Source: Acidimicrobiia bacterium (GTDB lineage Bacteria > Actinomycetota > Acidimicrobiia > Acidimicrobiales > JANYDT01). Taken from it: a DNA stretch of 32,880 nucleotides. Positions 1 to 6,725 of this stretch are shown in pieces. Below the pieces are notes generated by a model. That model ran no database searches, was not told the origin of the DNA, and saw nothing but the letters and a program-made list of their open reading frames with translations. The stretch covers positions 1 to 32,880 of the forward strand of contig JANYDT010000035.1 in assembly GCA_025359845.1 (NCBI GenBank). Reading direction: 5' to 3'. Position 1 is the stretch's first letter, and each line of letters opens with the position of its first letter. The position numbers were made by a program, and so were the translations under genes.

Positions 1-1
1 A

Positions 2-148
2 TGGCCAACCGCACCGAGGACGATTCCGATGCTTCGAGTCTTTCGCCGCTCTCTGCTCGAACCAGAGATCATCACCTTCGATGAACTGCTTGAGCGAGCG
101 GTCGCAGCGGTGACGTTGGCCGAAGCGACCAGCGCGCCCGCAACGTAG
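2..148 (+). CDS. C-terminal end of a probable Shedu-type (DUF4263) defence nuclease, partial
   Basis: This frame is open from the window edge and ends at a TAG at 146-148. The visible 48 residues contain LLEPEIITFDELLERA, which resembles the conserved C-terminal end of Shedu/DUF4263 nucleases, where an R-S-L stretch is followed by an 'I-I-T-(F/Y)-D-E-L-(L/Y)-E-R-A' motif. Shedu proteins are single-gene anti-phage nucleases of the PD-(D/E)xK fold. The catalytic part would lie upstream, outside the window, so I cannot say whether the gene is intact. Other PD-(D/E)xK proteins share a similar tail, so the family call is moderate. The gene lies 275 bp from a tRNA gene, a usual place for acquired DNA. 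Confidence 0.45.
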   Translation, partial: WPTAPRTIPMLRVFRRSLLEPEIITFDELLERAVAAVTLAEATSAPAT

Positions 149-330
149 CACCACGCGACGATCCGTTCGGGGCTCGGTGGCGCTGGCGTCGACGCCGGTC
201 GTGATCCGCGTCGGAGTCCGTGATTGAAGGCTTGGACCAGCGCGACGAGTCGGTTGCGGACGTTCGTCGCCCTGCGCCTGGCTAGGGGAGGTGCTTGTTG
301 GCCGCCGACCTCGGCTGTCAAACAGACGTT

Positions 331-371
331 GTCAGCACCGTGTCAGCACGTTTGCTTGCAATTTGCTTGCA
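331..371. repeat. Two pairs of 11-bp tandem repeats beside the tRNA
   Basis: The octamer gtcagcac occurs at 331-338 and 342-349, and tttgcttgca at 351-360 and 362-371. All copies keep an 11-bp spacing, one helical turn. They lie in the otherwise gene-free stretch 149-422, just past the 3' end of the tRNA-Leu gene. Phased short repeats next to a tRNA can be arm-type integrase sites left by an integrated element, but no integrase gene is visible here. I see nothing else supportable in 149-422. Confidence 0.45.
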
Positions 372-422
372 CGGCGACACCTTTGGGGTCTCCCGCAACG
401 CTGTGACCAGCGGAAACACTCG

Positions 423-506
423 TGTCGAAGGGGGGACTTGAACCCCCACGCCCTTTCGGGCGCCAGCCCCTCAAGCTGGTGCGTCTGCCTATTTCGCCAC
501 TTCGAC
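423..506 (-). tRNA. tRNA-Leu (anticodon GAG)
   Basis: Read on the minus strand, the 84-nt sequence folds as a type II tRNA. The acceptor stem GTCGAAG pairs with CTTCGAC and is followed by discriminator A. The anticodon stem CCAGC/GCTGG holds the loop CTTGAGG with anticodon GAG, which decodes CUC leucine codons. A variable arm (GCCC-gaaa-GGGC) and a T arm with GTTCAAGTC are present. The 3' CCA is not encoded, so a CCA-adding enzyme must complete it. The flanking DNA is accessory in character (a defence-gene fragment on one side, a decayed toxin-antitoxin pair on the other), as expected for an integration hot spot. Confidence 0.95.
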
Positions 507-516
507 GAGGAAACGA

Positions 517-819
517 TCATTGTAGCGCGCTCTGGGGCGCCACGAGTTCCACATCGCTCTCATCAACCCATGACGAAGCAACCGCCTCGCACAGTTCGAT
601 CATCCGTTCAGGCGACAGCCGATCGCGGAGCCGTTGGAAGTCGTGGAGCGTCAGCAGAACAAGTCCAGAACAGTTGGCCGCACATTCGCGCGGCAAGCCA
701 TCACTCGGGCCCAAAGCGACTTCGCTTGGAATCTTTCGAAATCGGCTGGTTATGGGCACCACGGGTCGTACCTTTCCATCGGGCCCGTTCGCCCACCAGA
801 CTTCGCCGCGATACGGCAT
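517..819 (-). CDS. MazF/PemK-like mRNA interferase toxin, apparently with an internal deletion
   Basis: The protein (about 100 aa from ATG 819; GTG codons at 840 and 837 are alternatives) begins with YRGEVWWANGPDGKVRPV, the typical MazF opening, and carries the family blocks IPSEVALGPSDGLPREC and RLSPERMIELC. MazF toxins are ribosome-independent endoribonucleases that cut mRNA. Relative to the usual plan, RPV runs straight into VPITSRFRKIPSEV. The segment normally between them, about 17-20 residues with a core beta strand and the end of the first loop, is missing. The gene follows the antitoxin gene directly. The toxin may therefore be inactive. ATG 819 is preferred because family members start just before RGEVWW. 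Confidence 0.7.
   Translation of the reverse strand: MPYRGEVWWANGPDGKVRPVVPITSRFRKIPSEVALGPSDGLPRECAANCSGLVLLTLHDFQRLRDRLSPERMIELCEAVASSWVDESDVELVAPQSALQ
519..524 (-). promoter_or_regulatory. Candidate -10 box for tRNA-Leu
   Basis: On the minus strand the hexamer TACAAT ends 12 nt before the mature 5' end of the tRNA, which would put the transcription start 5-6 nt upstream of the tRNA. It overlaps the last bases of the toxin gene. No convincing -35 box is visible 16-18 bp upstream. Confidence 0.4.
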
Positions 820-849
820 CGAAACAGCATCTTTCACCACGGATTGTCA

Positions 850-1059
850 TCAGCCCACCGCGCTGAACCCGGCCTTCTGCAGGGCCAGGAGCGGTGCGAG
901 TTCTTCGTCGTCCTGGGGAAGTTTCGTGTATCCGGCTTCGTGCTCAACCTCTCTTTGTCTCACGATGAGCTCGTGCACGGCCGCCCTGTCGGCTTCGGCG
1001 CGCGACACATAGAGCCAGGGGATCAGGCCATCCAGCCTCGCCAGATCGTCGTCCGGCAA
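850..1059 (-). CDS. MazE-like antitoxin, start codon apparently lost
   Basis: The reading frame gives LPDDDLARLDGLIPW followed by SRAEADRAAVHELIVRQ. This is the ribbon-helix-helix plan of antitoxins that precede MazF: strand, D-L helix, turn, S-R-A-E-A helix. Family members typically begin M-T-K-Q-I-A. Here the frame reads I-T-K-Q-I-A, with an ATC codon at 1083-1081 where the ATG would be. The first permitted start is TTG at 1059, which gives 69 aa and cuts off part of the DNA-binding strand. The stop is at 850, 30 nt before ATG 819 of the toxin. The protein would bind the toxin and repress its own promoter. Whether it is still translated is uncertain. Confidence 0.6.
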   Translation of the reverse strand: MPDDDLARLDGLIPWLYVSRAEADRAAVHELIVRQREVEHEAGYTKLPQDDEELAPLLALQKAGFSAVG

Positions 1060-1095
1060 CAGAATGGCGATTTGTTTTGTGATCGGTCAACCGTA

Positions 1096-1139
1096 CCTAC
1101 ACCGAGAGCAACATCGGCATGATCATCCGCCTACACCGA
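1096..1139. promoter_or_regulatory. Direct repeat upstream of the antitoxin, candidate operator
   Basis: The decamer cctacaccga occurs at 1096-1105 and 1130-1139, 34 bp apart, just upstream of the antitoxin frame. Toxin-antitoxin modules usually autoregulate through repeated operator sites in this position. The assignment rests on position only. Confidence 0.3.
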
Positions 1140-1177
1140 TTTTGCTCGATTCGCGGGCGTGGGGTGGGTGAACCCGC

Positions 1178-3268
1178 TCACGAATCGATAGCCCCCGCCG
1201 GGTGCCAACAAGCTACCAACCGGCCGCCGCCACCAGTATCCGCCGAGGAAGGGCCGGCCCGGCAAGGGTCGACGACCAGCGGCGGCGCCGACTCGATGCA
1301 TTGGGCCGTGGCAAACCCGCAGCGAGGAGCGAACGCGCAGCCCGAGGGGCGAAAGTATGGGTTGGGTGGTTGGCCCGGAATGGCTAGAAGCCGCTGGTGC
1401 GACCCCGCTGCGAGCGAGGGCGCCGAGGCCAACAGCGCCTGGGTGTAGCGCATCTTCGGACGGGCGAACAGGTCGTTGGCCGCGGCCCGCTCGACAATCC
1501 GGCCCGAGTACATGACGGCGATCTCGTCGGCGAAGCTGGCCGCCATGGCCAAATCGTGGGTGATGAGCAGCACAGCCATATGGCGATCCCGCCGCAAGCG
1601 ATCGAGCAGCGCCAATATCTGCGCCTGCACCGTCACGTCGAGCGCCGATGTGGGCTCATCGGCAATCAGAAGCTGCGGCCCACACGACAGCGCCAACGCA
1701 ATCGCCACCCGCTGGCGCAAGCCCCCCGACAACTGATGTGGATACTGCCGAAACCGGCGCTCCGGCTCGGCAATTCCCACTGACGCCATGAGGGCGAGTG
1801 CATGCTCTCGCGCCAACGCCCGCGCCAACCCGAGGTGCACGCGAGCTGGCTCGGCGATCTGCCATCCAACGGCCATGACCGGGTCGAGCGCCGTCTGAGG
1901 GTCTTGCAACACCACCGCCATCTCCCGACCCCGTTTCCGTCGCCGCCCCTGCGGGTCGAGCGCGGCCAAATCGGTCCCGTCGAGCAGCACCCGCCCGCCC
2001 ACCTCGGTCCCGTCGGGGAGCATCCCCAGGATCGTCCGCGCCAGCATGGTCTTGCCCGCCCCCGACTCCCCCACCAGGGCCAGCACCCGTCCCGGTTCGA
2101 TCGACAAGTCGATGCCGTCGAGAATCCGGACGGGTCCGACGGGTGTCGTCAACGTTACCGTCAAAGCCTCGATGCGTAGCCGCGGCCCTGGCGGGAAGGG
2201 CATCGCGCCGGGGCCGGAGTCGGGTGAACGACGGCCGACGGGGAGCATGGCACGGGCCGCCGCGACGTGCGCCATTGCGCCCAGCCCCACGCCCGTGGAG
2301 TCGCCCCCCGGGCCGGAGTCGCTCGGAGGCCGCGCATGGGGCACTTCGGGGGAAACCACCGCAGGCGCCGACACGCGGGCGGAGACGGCGACCCCCCGTG
2401 GCGCCTGCGCCTTCGATTTCGGGAGCGGACGGCCGAGGAGCCACCGGGCCTGGAGTCGATCGTTGATGAGGTTGACCGAGAGGATCGTCAAGAAGAACAG
2501 CGCCGACGGACACATCGACCACCACCACGCCCGTTGCAGCTCCTCCCGTCCGCCCGCGATGAGCCGGCCCCAGCTGGCCTTGTCGGACGGCGCGCCGAGC
2601 CCCACGAACGACAGCGCCCCCTCGGCCAAGATGGCCACTCCGGAAATCAGGATCGCGTAGGTCAAAACGGGTACCACGATGTTAGGTCGCAGTTCCTGCC
2701 ACATCACGCGGGCGTGTCGTGCCCCTGCCATCCGAGAGGCCAACACGAAATCGCGGTCGACGACAGTCCGGGTCGCGGTGCGCGTTACGCGGGCCATCAG
2801 GGGCGCCGTGACGACTCCCACGACAAGGACGACCGTCAATACGCTTTGACCGACGAACAACACGAGCGCCGAGGCCAGTACGAACGTGGGAAACGCCACC
2901 ACCGCATCGAGCAACGTCGTGATAACCGTGTCGACTCGCCCGCGGAAGTAGCCGGCGATCAGGCCGAGCGGGGCCCCGACCAACAGGGCCACCAATGCGG
3001 AGCAGAGGCCCACGATCAGCGCCACCCGACTGCCGTGCACGGCTATGGCGAAGATGTCTTCCCCTACCTTGGTGGTGCCGAAGGGATGGCGAAAGGTCGG
3101 CGCCAGGAGCCCGTTCCTCGGATCGAATCCGTTCGGATCGAGAGGCAGCCACGACGCCGTCATGGCCGCGAACACCAGCAACGACAGCCACCCCGCGGCG
3201 AGCCAGAACGACGCGCCTAACCCCGACCACCGCTTCGGCCCCGCGCTCACCACGACGGGTGCCTTCAC
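1178..3268 (-). CDS. Oligopeptide/dipeptide ABC transporter, permease fused to ATP-binding protein (DppC-DppD type)
   Basis: This 696-aa protein joins two subunits that are usually separate. Residues about 20-275 form a DppC-like permease with several hydrophobic helices and the ATPase-docking EAA-type loop near 178-200. Residues 281-362 are a Pro/Ala/Gly-rich linker. Residues 365-696 are an Opp/Dpp-family ATPase: Walker A GESGAGKT 400-407, Q455, signature LSGGLRQR 513-520, Walker B LLIADEP 533-539, H571, and the C-terminal oligopeptide-ABC domain with cysteines 644, 650, 657 and 687. The start is GTG 3268, which overlaps the stop of the upstream permease as GTGA and indicates translational coupling. 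No second ATPase gene follows, so the ATPase domain must dimerise with itself or borrow a partner. The fusion is read directly from the sequence; the peptide substrate is inferred. Confidence 0.9.
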   Translation of the reverse strand: MKAPVVVSAGPKRWSGLGASFWLAAGWLSLLVFAAMTASWLPLDPNGFDPRNGLLAPTFRHPFGTTKVGEDIFAIAVHGSRVALIVGLCSALVALLVGAPLGLIAGYFRGRVDTVITTLLDAVVAFPTFVLASALVLFVGQSVLTVVLVVGVVTAPLMARVTRTATRTVVDRDFVLASRMAGARHARVMWQELRPNIVVPVLTYAILISGVAILAEGALSFVGLGAPSDKASWGRLIAGGREELQRAWWWSMCPSALFFLTILSVNLINDRLQARWLLGRPLPKSKAQAPRGVAVSARVSAPAVVSPEVPHARPPSDSGPGGDSTGVGLGAMAHVAAARAMLPVGRRSPDSGPGAMPFPPGPRLRIEALTVTLTTPVGPVRILDGIDLSIEPGRVLALVGESGAGKTMLARTILGMLPDGTEVGGRVLLDGTDLAALDPQGRRRKRGREMAVVLQDPQTALDPVMAVGWQIAEPARVHLGLARALAREHALALMASVGIAEPERRFRQYPHQLSGGLRQRVAIALALSCGPQLLIADEPTSALDVTVQAQILALLDRLRRDRHMAVLLITHDLAMAASFADEIAVMYSGRIVERAAANDLFARPKMRYTQALLASAPSLAAGSHQRLLAIPGQPPNPYFRPSGCAFAPRCGFATAQCIESAPPLVVDPCRAGPSSADTGGGGRLVACWHPAGAIDS

Positions 3269-4221
3269 CGGCTGACCGGATCGTGGCGCAGCCGCGGGTC
3301 GAGGACGGAATGGAGTAGGTCGGCGCCGAAGTTGGCCAGCACGTACGTCGTGGCGATCACGAGCACTCCGCCCTGCACGACCGTGTAGTCGCGCGCCCCG
3401 ATCCGCTGGATCATCAGCCGACCCATCCCCGGCAACGCGAAGATGCTCTCGACGATCAGTGAACCGCCGAGCAGCGCGCCGATTTGCAGCCCGGCGACCG
3501 TGATGAGCGTCAACGAAGACTGACGCAAGGCGTGACGCACGAGAATTCGGCGAGTCGGATAACCCATCGCCCGGGCCAACTCGATGTGGGGTTGGCGCAA
3601 CGTGACGACCATGTCGGTGCGCACCACTCTCGTGTAGAACGCGGCCAACGGAATAGCCAGCGTGAGGGTAGGCAGCACCATCGACCGAAGGTTCGCGCCG
3701 AGGCCGTCGGAAATATGGACGAACCCGATCGTCGGAAACCAATGCAACCGCACGCCGAACACCAAAACGAGGGCGATGGCCAACGCGAACTGCGGAAGAG
3801 CCAACGCGCCAAAGCTGACCGCCGAGGCGATCTTGTCAAAGCGTTGATTGGCCCGCTGCGCGGCCCACACCCCAACGGGCACGCCAATCAACAACGCCAG
3901 CAGCTCGGCCAGAATGACGAGTTCGACGGTGACCACCAAGGTTCGGGCCAGCACGGTCGTGACCTGTTCTTCGAGTTGATACGACCGCCCGAGGTTGCCC
4001 GTCGCAGCCCGGCCGATCCACGTGGCGTATTGCGTCGGGATGGGCCGGTCGAGGGCCAGCGAATGGCGGACCACGGCGAGCGACTGGGGTGTGGCCGCCG
4101 GCCCGAGAATGGCGACCGCGGGATCACCGGGCAGAAGACTGGTCAGCAGGAAGCTCCCCATGCTCACCAGAAACAGCACGACCACCAGTGAACCCGCCCG
4201 CCGCACCAATCGAGACCTCAC
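3265..4221 (-). CDS. Oligopeptide/dipeptide ABC transporter permease (DppB type)
   Basis: A 318-aa inner-membrane subunit. The N-terminus has the DppB plan: a basic stretch, a long hydrophobic helix, then LLPGDPAV. Five further hydrophobic segments follow. The cytoplasmic EAA-type loop (ARAMGYPTRRILVRHALR) is near residues 235-252, and the family's ESIFALPGMGRL block comes after it. It would form the channel with the permease half of the downstream fusion protein, whose start overlaps its stop by 4 bp. GTG 4221 is chosen as start because it gives the usual N-terminal length. That codon lies inside a 19-bp tandem repeat, and no strong ribosome-binding site precedes it. Confidence 0.88.
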   Translation of the reverse strand: MRSRLVRRAGSLVVVLFLVSMGSFLLTSLLPGDPAVAILGPAATPQSLAVVRHSLALDRPIPTQYATWIGRAATGNLGRSYQLEEQVTTVLARTLVVTVELVILAELLALLIGVPVGVWAAQRANQRFDKIASAVSFGALALPQFALAIALVLVFGVRLHWFPTIGFVHISDGLGANLRSMVLPTLTLAIPLAAFYTRVVRTDMVVTLRQPHIELARAMGYPTRRILVRHALRQSSLTLITVAGLQIGALLGGSLIVESIFALPGMGRLMIQRIGARDYTVVQGGVLVIATTYVLANFGADLLHSVLDPRLRHDPVSR

Positions 4222-4262
4222 TGGGTCATCACGGGGTCACTGGGTCATCACGGGGTCACTGG
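4219..4262. repeat. 19-bp tandem repeat at the start of the dppB-type gene
   Basis: The unit cactgggtcatcacggggt is present at 4219-4237 and 4238-4256, with a 6-bp partial third copy at 4257-4262. The proposed GTG start of the permease is the first three bases of the first unit. The repeat fills much of the 71-bp gap between the binding-protein gene and the permease gene. Confidence 0.9.
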
Positions 4263-4292
4263 CTGGCGGGACACCGGCCGCGGGCCAAGCCC

Positions 4293-5873
4293 TCAGCAGG
4301 AGTAACCCGCCGTCTTGGCCGGGAAGAAACCCGAGGGCTCGATTCCGCACAGCTTCGGGTTCGAGATCACTCGGATCGTGGCCGGGGAGCCGACGAGGAA
4401 CGGCACGTCGCGTCGAAAGATCTGCTGCACCTTCGCGTAGGCCGCTCTACGGACCGCGAGGTCGGAGCTGGAGCGCCCTTCGTCGAGCGCCGCATCCATC
4501 TCGGGGTTCTTGTATTTCTCGAAGTTGAACGTTGACGTGGAATACAGAACAGGGAAGGAGGTGGGGTCTGGGTCGGCCGCCAATCCGGTCACGAACCCGG
4601 CCGCGGTGTACCCGCCGAACACGACCGCCAGCACGATCTGGTTGCCATCGGGCACCGACTGCAGATCGACGTCGAAGCCGGCGGCCTTCCAGAACTTGAC
4701 CAACAATTTGGCCGTGTCGGTGGCCGTCTGGCTGGAGTTTCCGCTCAAATAGGTGAATTTGGCCGGACCTTTCTCTTTCACGTACGCCGCCACCAACGCC
4801 TTCGCCGCGGCCAGGTCGAACGTGAATGGTTTCTCGGGAGCGACGTACCACGGGCTATCGGTTGGCCACAGTCCGAACCCGCGTTTGGCGTAATTGGGGT
4901 CCTTCAAGAACGCCGCTAGCACATCCCCATCCACGGCCAACGCCGCGGCCTGACGCAAGCGAACGTCGTTGAACGGCGCAACCGCGTTGTTGAGCAACAC
5001 CGTTCCGTAGCCCGCGAACGGGGGAACCACGACCGCCAGCCCCGCCGCTTTCGCGTCGATTGCGGTCTCCGGCAAGGCCGAGGTCATCGATTGGATGTCG
5101 CCGGCCCGCAACGCCGCCAACCGAGCCGTTTCATCGGGTATTACTTTGAAAGTGATTTCATCGAGTCGGGGCTTGGGCGTGCCCCAATATTTCGGATTGC
5201 GTACCACCGTGAGATGGTCGCCGGGCACCCACTCCTTAAGCAGGTAAGGACCCGTTCCGGCGCCGGCGGGGTTGCGCTTGAAGTCGGCCTTGTTGGTCAC
5301 GATCGCGGGTGAGACCATCACGCCGATCTGACCGCCTCGACTCAGCAAATAAGGGATGGCGACGTCGGGCTTTTCGAGCGTGAGTTTGACCGTCATAGGA
5401 CCGGAGGCGGCGATGTCTTTGATCGGGGTCATTGCGTTGCCATTCAGTTGCGATGCCTTTTGGCGCTGCAAATTGACAACTACGGCCGCCGCGTCGAGCT
5501 TGGTGCCGTCTTGGAACGTGACGCCCGCACGGACCTTGAGCGTCCACGACAGCCGGTCCGGCGCCTCGGTGATCGACTCCGCCAGAGTCGGGATGGGCTT
5601 GCCCCCGAACGGCACGACGAACAGCGGATCGTAAATGGCGTTCGACACGCTGACGGCCGTGAAGCTGAGCATGTTGCCGGCGGGATCGAGTTCCGCCGGA
5701 TCGAGGTCGACCCCGACCACGATCTTTCCGCCCACCTTCACGGCCGATGAGCCCGACGGTGCCGCCGTCGAGGAAGCCGGTGCCGACTTGGCCGCCCGGG
5801 CCGGCAACCCGAAGACCCCCGTAAGGACGGCCATGGCGCCCACGCTCAGAAAAACCCGACTCGAAGCTTGCAT
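4293..5873 (-). CDS. Extracellular solute-binding protein, family 5 (peptide ABC transporter)
   Basis: A 526-aa secreted protein. ATG 5873 is chosen because AGAGAGGA precedes it at good spacing and it opens a classical signal peptide: short polar start, hydrophobic core VFLSVGAMAVLTGVFGL, and ARA as a signal-peptidase I site near residue 27. A Ser/Ala/Pro-rich linker comes next, then the family-5 body with DPAELDPAGN, a WTLKVRAGVTFQDG block and a C-terminal domain ending in two cysteines. It captures peptides or similar ligands and delivers them to the downstream permease. There is no lipobox cysteine, which is unusual for a binding protein in a bacterium with a single membrane. The gene heads an operon of three. 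Confidence 0.88.
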   Translation of the reverse strand: MQASSRVFLSVGAMAVLTGVFGLPARAAKSAPASSTAAPSGSSAVKVGGKIVVGVDLDPAELDPAGNMLSFTAVSVSNAIYDPLFVVPFGGKPIPTLAESITEAPDRLSWTLKVRAGVTFQDGTKLDAAAVVVNLQRQKASQLNGNAMTPIKDIAASGPMTVKLTLEKPDVAIPYLLSRGGQIGVMVSPAIVTNKADFKRNPAGAGTGPYLLKEWVPGDHLTVVRNPKYWGTPKPRLDEITFKVIPDETARLAALRAGDIQSMTSALPETAIDAKAAGLAVVVPPFAGYGTVLLNNAVAPFNDVRLRQAAALAVDGDVLAAFLKDPNYAKRGFGLWPTDSPWYVAPEKPFTFDLAAAKALVAAYVKEKGPAKFTYLSGNSSQTATDTAKLLVKFWKAAGFDVDLQSVPDGNQIVLAVVFGGYTAAGFVTGLAADPDPTSFPVLYSTSTFNFEKYKNPEMDAALDEGRSSSDLAVRRAAYAKVQQIFRRDVPFLVGSPATIRVISNPKLCGIEPSGFFPAKTAGYSC

Positions 5874-5945
5874 CTCGTTCCTCTCTGAACGCCACCGAAC
5901 GAGTGGCTTGTTCAGCATGCCTCAGATCGCCGAACGGGGGCCACC

Positions 5946-6725
5946 TCAGTGCGTCGCTCGCCTCGTGCGTCGTTTCGGCCGGGTCGTGACGACGGCCGGC
6001 TTCGACGTCGTCGTCGAGCCCGATGCCTCCGTTGTCTGGACAGCCGTCACGTCGGTCGTGGCCGAACCGGAGGCTCCAGCCCCAAAGTTGGCCGAAGACT
6101 CCAGCATGGCCGACACGTCTTCGCGTGCCACCGTTACTCCCGATTGACCGTCAGGAAGAGGGACCCCCACCACGAATCCATTCTGCATGAACTTGACCTG
6201 ACCCACGCCCCGCAAACCGGTCAGCGTCAGCACAAGTTGACCGATGGCCAGTCGCTGTTCGGTGGAGGGCAGGGCCGTGAACGCATCGGTGAGCGCCACG
6301 GTCGCCACTCCTTTGCTAGCCGGTTGGACGCTTGCCACCGTGCTGAAGTCGGCCACGGTCCGGAGGGTAGGATCACCATTAGACGGGCCGGCGAGCAGCG
6401 AGTTGAGTACGCCCTGCACGGCGATCGAGTCAGGGAAGGGCCGATCCAGTGCAACCAAACGCCCTTCACCGACGCGCACGAAGTACAACGGCACTTGAAC
6501 CATCGCGATCACACTGGTCGCTACCGACGCCTCGGTGGAGGCCAGCGCAACGGTGGTGGTCACGATGGTCGTCGTCGCCGTGATGGGCGGACGGGCGAAT
6601 TCCTTGGGCGGCCGGGCCTCTCTGAACTTGTCGTCGACCGGCACACCGCACGCGGCGAGCACCATCGCCAGCACGCTGAACAGCGCCACGACGGGGGTGC
6701 GCAACCATGACCATTGCGCCCTCAT
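5946..6725 (-). CDS. GerMN-domain lipoprotein, LpqB-like
   Basis: A 259-aa lipoprotein. The signal peptide ends in the lipobox LAAC with Cys26, so it is anchored on the outer face of the membrane. A Thr/Val-rich linker (residues 40-70) leads to a GerMN domain at about 75-200 (ALDRPFPDSIAVQGVLNSLLAGP and TLRTVADFSTVASVQ are its recognisable blocks). The tail is low in complexity, rich in Thr and Ser, and ends in a basic stretch. Its ATG overlaps the stop of the sensor-kinase gene as ATGA. A GerMN lipoprotein coupled to a kinase is the MtrB-LpqB arrangement, in which LpqB modulates the kinase. LpqB itself is about twice as long and carries a beta-propeller, which is absent here. Confidence 0.8.
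   Translation of the reverse strand: MRAQWSWLRTPVVALFSVLAMVLAACGVPVDDKFREARPPKEFARPPITATTTIVTTTVALASTEASVATSVIAMVQVPLYFVRVGEGRLVALDRPFPDSIAVQGVLNSLLAGPSNGDPTLRTVADFSTVASVQPASKGVATVALTDAFTALPSTEQRLAIGQLVLTLTGLRGVGQVKFMQNGFVVGVPLPDGQSGVTVAREDVSAMLESSANFGAGASGSATTDVTAVQTTEASGSTTTSKPAVVTTRPKRRTRRATH

Noticed and set aside
150-330. Open minus-strand frame as an integrase or transposase remnant
   Set aside because: The frame reads through without stops, but I could not match it to any motif of a tyrosine or serine recombinase or a DDE transposase.
3269-3742. N-terminal extension of the permease-ATPase fusion
   Set aside because: The extra residues are Arg-rich, without family pattern, and overlap the DppB-type gene almost fully. 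GTG 3268 with the GTGA overlap is the natural start.
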